Below, piece by piece: positions 51,101 through 60,100 of a stretch of 64,000 nucleotides of DNA; position 1 is the stretch's first letter; every line of letters starts with the position of its first letter. A model generated the notes under the pieces. It worked only from the letters and a program-made list of their open reading frames with translations. It was not told the origin of the DNA and did no database searches. The position numbers and the translations under genes were made by a program. Source of the DNA: Bradyrhizobium iriomotense (lineage in GTDB: Bacteria > Pseudomonadota > Alphaproteobacteria > Rhizobiales > Xanthobacteraceae). The DNA is taken from the NCBI RefSeq assembly GCF_018130765.1, contig NZ_JAFCJZ010000033.1:1-64000 (forward strand), read 5' to 3'.

Positions 51101-54100
51101 CCGTATTGATGATCTGGTAGTTCGGTGGAGTCTTGGTCTGCTGCGGCTCGGCCTTCGCCACGACGGTGATGCTGCCGCCGGCGGTCACCGTCGGCGGGTC
51201 GATATAGGCCTTTACCGTCGGTGTGATATTGGTCGTCGAGTCGGCCTCGCCGATCTGCGCACCACCCGACAGGCCGAACCCCGTGGTCAGAGCGTCGCCT
51301 TCGGGATGGTCGGTCGCCAGCACTTCGATCTTTCCGGTGGTGTTGATGCTGCCGCCGGACTGGACATAGGCCTCTACGTCCGGCGTGACCGTCGCCGTCG
51401 AGCTGTTGATGTCCAACGCGAACAGGATTCCGCCAACCACTGCGGTCTCGGTCGCTTTCGCCTCTTCGGTCCCCGTGGCGGAAATGGTCAGATCTGTCGC
51501 CGTGACGACCGAGCCATCGAGGTGGGCCTTGACCGAGCTCTTCGTTTCGGCCGTCGCGACCGTCACGCCGATGCCAAGGCCGCCCAGGCCGATGCCATGC
51601 GCGGAACCGACAGCGTTGCTGTTGTCGGTCGCGCTGATCGTCACGGCATCGGTTGCGGTCACCGTACCGGTGATCTTGCTTTCCATCGTCGGCGACATGA
51701 TCGCGGTGGCGACACCGCCTTCCGCACCCAGGAGGGCTCCGCCCGCCGAGGTCTGCGCCTCGGCGCTTGACCCATAGCTGGTGTCCTTGCCGAGATTTTC
51801 CGAGGTCGTGACGGACACCTTCTTGGCGGTGACCGATCCATTGCCGATGCTCGCGGTGATCGTGGTCTCGACGTCCGCGTTCACGAAGGACAGGCCGACT
51901 CCCGCGCCGGCGCTGACTTCCACGCCCTCGACACGCGGATTGACCCGGTCGACCGATTCGGCGCTGACCATGACGTCTCCGGTGACGATGACCGTGGCGC
52001 CGTCGCCGATGGCCGCACTCGCCTCGGCCTGGTCGGAGACCCGCGCAAAATTGACGCCTACCGCAACGATACCGGCCGATACCGCAACGGTGTGCACATC
52101 GGTGGTCGTGGTATCGCTCGCATCGACCGTCAAAGACTTGACGACTCCGGCCTTGCCGATCTCCGCGCTTCCATCGACCGTCGCGCTGGCGCCGCCCGTC
52201 ACGTCGAGGCTGGTATAGGACACGCCGGCGGCCACGGCACCCACGGACACCTGAGCGGTGAGCTCGGTCAAATCGCGGGTATTGATCGCACCGACCTTGA
52301 CGTTGCCTGCCTGCGTGACGTTGCCGAGGCTGGCCTGCACCAGGCTCGTGTCGCTGATCACCACGACAGCCGCGCCGACGCCGACAAAACCGCCTGCCGC
52401 GTCCAGCGCGAGCAGGTTCACGCTCTCGTTGAGGCTCGCATTCACATTGATGTCGCTGGCAAGGCCGGCGCTCAGCGTCCCGTCCGCGAAAGCCGTCACG
52501 TTGTTGCCGAGCGACAGCACGGCAACGGCGGCGCCCGCCCCCACGAAACCAACCGCGGCCTGGCCGGTCGTGACCTTGATGATATCGGACTCGTGCGCGC
52601 CGACATTGATGGCCAACCCGGCATTGAGATGAGCGCCGCCCTTCACGATCGCCGACGTGCCGTTCGGAATCAGCGGATCGGCCGCCGGTGGCGGCGCGTT
52701 GTTTTCGGTGTTGGTGATACCGGTCTTGGTTGGAGCCTTGGCATTGATGCCGGCGGTGGCCCCGCCGGGCCCGGAGATCGCCTGGCTGATCCGGTCGCGA
52801 TTGCTGTTCGCCTTGCCGTCGGACGTGAAATTATTGATGCCGCCTGCGTTGCTGTTGGTGACCTGGTTCTTGCCGGCCTCCGCCTCGGCAGCCGCATCAC
52901 TGTCCGCCGACCCGTTCACGTTGCTGAAGGATTGATTGTTGTTGCCTTGCTGCGACAGGCCGATGAGGCCCGTGCCGTTGTGGTTCTGCGCATTCAAGGC
53001 CGAATTGTAGAGCTCGACCTTGCCGGTGGCATGACCGCTGCCATCGAGGAGCTGGTGCAGGAAGACGTGATCCCCGTCATGCACGGAGCCGAGATCGCTG
53101 CCGCCACCGCTATTGTAGATCACCTCGGCGCCGTCGCCGAAGGTCGGCTTGCCGAAGTCGATCGTGCCGTCGCCGGTATCGACGGCACTCGTGCCGAATG
53201 AAACCGGCTTCGCATCCAGCGCGCTGTCGCTGGTCGCATTGCCGTCCTTGTCTTTTCCGGTCTTCTCGATCTGCTTGCCGATGGACCAGACGCTGACCGC
53301 ACCGCCGACGCCGACAAAGCCGCCCGCGCCGCTGGCATCGAATCCTTCGATATCCTTGAGAGACAGTGCATATACATCGACGTCGGCCGCCGCGTTCACG
53401 GTCGCATTTGCACCGACCACGGCCTTTACATTGTTGTTGACCGTGCCGACGTCAACTGCGCCGGAAACACCGACGAACCCTGCGCCGATGCCGATGACGA
53501 ATGTCTTCACGCTGACATCGTCCGCGGCACCGACATGGACGCTCTGCGAGGGCCCGGCACTCCCCTGATGTGCCGTGTTGATCAGTGCTCCGTCCAGGAT
53601 CGCGGCATCGGTTTCGCCGCTGATCAGCGTCACGCCGACGGCGCCCGAAACGCCGACGAAGCCGCCTGCGCCGGCGGCTACGATATGGAGCAGATCCTCG
53701 CTCGAATCCGCCTGCACCAGCACGCCATGTGCCGTGGTCCTGCCGAACCCGGAACCGATCGTACCATCCAGGATGTTGCCCTGGCCGGCCGATTTTCCGA
53801 GCGCATCAACCTGGGCATTTACCGCGATGAACGCCTCGGTATCCTTGTGGATCAGCATCACGCCGACCGAACCACCAACGCCGACGGCACCGCCGGCCAG
53901 AGCGCCGGACAGCTCAAGCACATGAGTGTCGTCGGCGGCAGAGACCAGGACGTCGCCGTGCGCGAACACGACGGCGTGGTCGTCGATATGCGCCTTGGTG
54001 GTGTTGCTGACGCTCAGGACATCCACCGCACCGCCGACGCCAACGAAGCCTCCGGCAATGCCGAAGCCGATCATCACGACGTTCTCTTTGGCGTTTGCCG

Positions 54101-57100
54101 CGACGCCGATGTCGCCGAGCGCATTCACGGTCGCGTGGTCGCCGATATAGGCTTCGGTGGTGTTCCCGATCACATTGACGCCGACCGCCGGCGCCACGCC
54201 GACCAGACCGCCGGCTGCCGAGCCCGCAATTGCCAGGTGATAGAAGTCGTCGGCGGCGCCGACCAGCACCGTCTGTTCGCCGGCTGCGGTGGCTGTGCTG
54301 CCGTTCACCGTGGCATGGTCGCCGATATAGGCCTTGGTCGTCGCATTGACGACGTCGACGCCTGCCGTCACCGCCACGCCGACCTCGCCCGCACCGACGC
54401 TGAACGTGAAGGTCCTGATCTCGTCCTGATTGGTGGCCGCCACCGCGACGCCGTGGAATCCGGGTTGGACCGTCGGACCTGCCGAGCGGATGTTGCCCAG
54501 CGAGTCGTCCGACACGTCCTGGTCGCCGCTGCCGCTCGAACTCGTCTTCATCGGGTCGACCGTAGGCGTGCCGACATGGCCACCCGAGCGCAGGTTGCTG
54601 CGCGCCACGGGATCGTCGGACTCGGCGTTCGAGCTGGTGCTGCTGTTGCTGGTCTCGATCCCCTGCCCATTTGGACTATTCGGCGAGAACTTGTCGCCGG
54701 CATTGACCGGCGTCAGCGTGATCCCGATCGCGCCGGTATTGACGTCAGCGCCCAGGCCCTGTCCATCGCCCGTCACGACGGCCCCGGAGCCGATGAACGC
54801 TTCGGTGTCCTTGGTCATGACGTTCACGCCGGCGGCTGCCCCGATGCCGACGGTTCCGGCCGCAACAACGGCAGTTATCTCGTTGATGTCGGTCTGGTCG
54901 TCCGCCGAAACGGCGACCGTGCCGGTGGCATGCACATTGCCCGGACCGAAGCTCAGCGTGCCGTCGGTGGGATCGTCGCCAATGAACGCCCTCGTATGCA
55001 ATTCGAACACATTCACGTCGGCATTCGCACCCACACCGACCGTACCGCCGACGGCGATACCTGCAGACACCGAAATCAGCGTCTCGGTCGACGCGGCGGT
55101 AACCAGAATGTTGCCGCCGACGGTCGCCGTCACGTTCGAGTCGATGAAGGCAGTCGTGAATTTCTTAAACACGCCGACACCGACGCCGACGCCCACGCCC
55201 GCCGTGCCGCTCGCCGCGATCGAGCCTGCCACCGTGGTAACGCCCGTGTCGTCGGTCGCCTTCACGGTGAGGTCGTGCACACCCACGATCGTGACGGAGG
55301 TGCCGTGCCCGATCGATGCCGTGGTGTGTTCCGTCAGGACGTTGATCGCCGCCGAGCCGGCGACCCCGACATCCCCGCCGCCGCCAAAGCCGGCCGCGAT
55401 CGAGATGATGTCTTCGCTTTCCTTGGCGATGACTTCGATATTGCCGCCGGCGCGCAGCGTGGCGTTGGCGCCGACATAGGCCTGCACGGTTGCATTGTGA
55501 ACCAGCGTGGTATTCGCCAGACCGATTCCCGCGGTATCTCCGACTCCAATCGCGCCCGCGACCATCGTCGTGATGAAGGTGTCGGTCGCAGTCACCGAGA
55601 TGGCGCCCCCCGAACGCACCTGCGCAGAATCGTCGATATAGGCGTCTGTCTCTGGGTGAATGTCGGCGATGCCAACCGATGCCGCCGCTCCAGTTCCTCC
55701 AAACCCGCCGCCGATCGTGCCGGCAACCGACAGCATCGTCTCGGGCGATGTCGCCGTGACAGTGACCGCTCCGCCGCCATTGTTGCCGACATGCGCCGAC
55801 GAGCCGATATAGGCCTTCGTCGTCTTGTGCAATATCTCGACATCCAGTCCTACGCCGAACCCGCTCGAGTCGAGCGATAGCCCAAGTGCACCCGCGACGC
55901 TGACGACCTTTGTCTCGTTGGTGGCTTCCACACTCACGGTCTGGCCGCTACCGACCGTGTAGAGGCCGCCCTGATTGATCTGGCTGGAGGCGCCGATATG
56001 CGCGTCCACGTCGACGTGCAGATCGTTGATGATGAATGAGCCGGCAATGGCCAAATCAGATTGGCTGGCAGAACCCGCGACCGCCACCGAAGTCAGCTTC
56101 GGCTTGAGCAATGGCAGGTCGATTTCGGTCGGCACCATGTGACTCTCGGCCTTCACCGAAATGGCGCCGGCGGCGTCGGCGTCGCCACCGATTGCTGCCG
56201 TCACCGTGGCATGCAGCAGCGTCACATTGATCGCGGCACCGAACGCACCTTTATCCTTGGAGAACGCGCCCGCAGCCGCGAGCGTTTGTGGCCCGAGCAC
56301 GGCAGTTCCATTGACCGCGATACCGCCGTCGGACTCGAGGTGCGAGGTGCTCGCCGTCGACGCTTCGGTGTCGAAATGATCGACGATGTTGATTGCCACC
56401 GAGCCGGCAATGCTCATGCCGCCCTTGCCGCCCGCGGCCGCCGCACCCCACGCGACAAAGTCGTTGGTCTCGCCGCTCGGCGTGATCGCTTCGAGCGTGA
56501 TGCCTGCGACCGCATCATGACTAATGATGACGGAGCCTCCGCCGACGAGCGCCTTGTTGGTCGCTCCGAGCCAGTTGACGCTGACACCGGCCGCAATGTG
56601 ATCGTCGCCGTCCAACTTGACACCGGTGCCGATCGCCTTGGCGCTGCCGTCATATTGGGCCACGGCGGAAACCTTCACAGCGCCTTGCGCCGTGATGTCC
56701 GCGCCGTTTGTCACCTTGGCGGTGTTATCCGCCAGCATGCGGTTCACCGCAATCGATGCCGCAACCGACACGCCGCTGTCGTTCTGACCGCCCTGCGATG
56801 AGGCCGAGCTGTTGCCGCTCGAGGCGTTGCCACCCGCCGACGGCAACGACACGCCCTTGCTGTTGGTGCTGGCGTTGCCGCCATTGACCTGGCCGTCAGC
56901 CTGCTTGTCGGCATTGTTGCCCGATCCGGAATCGTCATCTTTGCCCTTGGCCGACGCGAGGGCCTTCGTTTCGCTGACGACCGTGGAGGTCGAGGCGACC
57001 GTCGCGGCGCCGCCGGTGGTGGTGACGCTTCTTGCAAGTTCGGCGCTGACGTTCTCGGTCAGCCAGGCAATCGCGATCGACGCACCGACACCGACACTCT

Positions 57101-60100
57101 TGCCGGCCGCCTCGGCATCCGTCTCGGTGCTGTCATCCACCTCGTTCGATGCGGTGATCGACGCATCACCCGTGGCCGAAACGGTGCCGCCCGTGCCGAC
57201 ATAGGCCGACACCGTGTCGGAGGCGACCAGGATGCCGGCGCCCACGGCGACGCCCACGCCACCCGCAGCGCCGTTCTCGCCGTGCGTGAACGTCGACACG
57301 ACGTTTTCGGCCGAGACCGTGAATTTCCCGGCGGCGCCGGACCATGTCGTGCCGTTGATGATCGCCGCATTGACCGTGTTGGTGGGGACGTCGACCGCGA
57401 CCGAGGCGCCAACGCCGACATTCTCTCCATCGGTATCGCCGTGCGGAAGGGCTCGTGACAGATTGTCCTCGCTGCTTCCGGCTCTTACAGCAACATCGAG
57501 ACCGCCGGTGATCGCGACCTTCGCCGTGCTCGTCCCAGAATGATCCCCGGCCGGCGTCTTGCCGATGACCGCTTCGGTCTCATTGTTCACGACATTGACC
57601 GCGACCGATACCGAGATCCCGATATCGCCGGACCCGGCCGCCGACAATGCCTCGGCGCGCGACGAATGGCTGTCGTCGACGACCCGGGTGCCGTCGCCGT
57701 CACTCGTCAGTTCGATCGCCTTGCCGGCATAAGCCTCGTTGCGTGATGCCGCGAGCTGGTAGTGCCCGCCGGTCAGGTCGATGACGTAATAGACCGTGTT
57801 GCTGGAAAGGCCACCGATCGCGGTGCTTCCGGGCGGGGTGTCGTACGTCACTGAATCGCCGGTGCGCAGATGCGCGTTGGCGCCGAGATTGAGCAGCCGG
57901 ATGGTGCCGCCGGCCGTGAACTTGACATCACTCAGGGGATTGGGGGTCGGAACGCCCATGACGTCCTCGACCTTGTAGAAATGCTGATCGCCTGATCCCG
58001 GCGACGTCAGGTCGATCTGCTTGTTCGCGCCGGTGGTCTCTCCCGCCTCGGCTTTCGCCTTATCGTCATAGAGCCTGATCGTGCCGTCGTCGTTGACGTG
58101 CACGTAATAGTCCTGGCTGAGATTGGTCAGTCCGCCGATATCGCCGCTGAGGGCGAAATTGAGGTATTCGACCCGGTCACCGTTCTTCAGGCCCGATCCA
58201 AGTCCGACGAAGATCGTATCGTCGGTCGTGTTCACGACGTCGGGCTTGATCACCGGGGCGTCGATCTTCCGCTCGTCCATCACCGCTTCGACGATCAGGC
58301 CGCCGGCGTGAATATCGGTGTTGTTGCCGACATAGCCGAGGTTGGTCGGGTTGTTCAGGGTAATTGCGACGCCGAGGCCGACGCCGGTTCCCCCGGACGT
58401 CGTGGTTGCCTTGCCGTCCGCGGTCGCGTGACCGTCGGAGTTGAGCGCCGAATGAACGGTGAGCAGGCCGGTAGCAGTGATCTTGCGATTGTCCGGGATC
58501 GAGGCCGTCGACGTCGCATTCTGGACATCGAGGGCAACCGCGCCTGCGACGGTGACGTCGCCGCCGCCCGAAGACGCCTTGTTGGTGTCCGTCGCGCCGG
58601 TTCCCTTCGCATTGCTGTTCTTGCTCGTCGCGGCAGAGTTCGCGAAATTCTTCTGACCCGTCGTCTTCTGGTCGATGCTCTTGCCGCCATTGCTGTTGTT
58701 CTTCGTTTCGTCCTCGCCGCCGGCGGCACTGGCCTTGGCCCTGGTCTCGCTGATCGAAATGGCATTCGACAGGAATGCCGCCGCGCCGCCCGTGGTGACG
58801 AGGTCGCGCCCGGTTGTCGCCAGTGAATGGTCGTTGACGAAGCTGAGCCCGATCGAGATACCGATCGCCGTCCCTGCCTGGGTGTCTCCCTCGGCCGAGG
58901 TCGTCACCTGGTCAGTCAGCGTAGCGGACGCCGTGAAGGCACCGCCGATGTCCAATTCGCCTCCGGTGCCGAGCTTGGCCGACACATCGTTATCGGAGAT
59001 CGATATCGCGATGACCGGGGTGACGGAGGTGCTCTTGCCCACCGCTCCGTTCATCGCGTCGGTTTCCATCGAGTGGATCGACGTGGCGATGAGCGTCAGG
59101 TCCTTGGCGCCTGCCAGCACGGCACCATCGTCGAGGTAGGCAGAAGTCGTGTCATCGTCGTAACCGAGCGCGACCGAGATTCCGACGCCGGTCTTGGCGG
59201 GATCTCCCTTGCTGTCGGCGGGCGTGGCCCTGGTGACGAGCGCAATGTTGGAATCTGCCTCGATCGTAACGTTGGTCGGACTCGACAGCGTGACGTTTGC
59301 TGTCTTGGCGAGGTACGCATAGTTATGATTGAAGACGAAGTTGAGCGCGACCGAACCGTCGACGGTCAGGTTCTCGGCCGTGCCAACGCCCGAGATCGAC
59401 GTGACCGTGAACACGCTCTGTTGCGGAGCCAGCACGTCGATGGCAAGCGAACTGCCTGTAATGGTCGTGTTTCCGTCGATGTAGGCAAGATTGCTCCGGT
59501 CGGCGACGCCGATCGCCACCGCGATACCCACGCCCTGCTGAGCATTGCCGGACGTGTCACCGGTAAAGCTCGCGTCGGCGCTGACAGTCTGCACGTCCCT
59601 GGTCGTGGTTGTGACTGCGACTGCGCCGGTCCTGGCATCGATCGTGCCCGCGTTGATGAACGAAGACGCCGTTCCGGTGTCGACGCCCACGGCGACCGCA
59701 CCGGCGAAAGTGATGCTGCCCTCGTTGGTGGTCGCGCCGTTGCTGCCGAGGGTCTTCTGGCTCGCGTTGCCGCCGCCCCCGTCCGAGGACCCGCCGATCG
59801 AGGAGGACGCTGATGTCGTGATGGTGCGATCGGCCCCCGCAGCCAGTGTCACCCCTGTGCCGTCGACGGTCGCGCCGTCGATCGAAGCCGTTGTATCGCC
59901 GAAAATCACCGAAACTGCGACGGCGGCGCCGGCGCTGCCCGCGCTGCCGTCGGCCAAGGTCGTGGCATTCAGCTTGCTCGCGGCCTGCAGTGTCGCAGCA
60001 CTCGCCCCGGTGGCATTCACCGTGGCTCCGCCGGAAACACCGAGCTTGGCCCCGCTGTCGAACACGGTCAAAGCAACGGCGGCGTCCTTGGACGCATCGC

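Noticed and set aside
53535..55880. 781-codon open frame on the plus strand
   Set aside because: Shadow of the Gly/Val repeat array of the giant gene.
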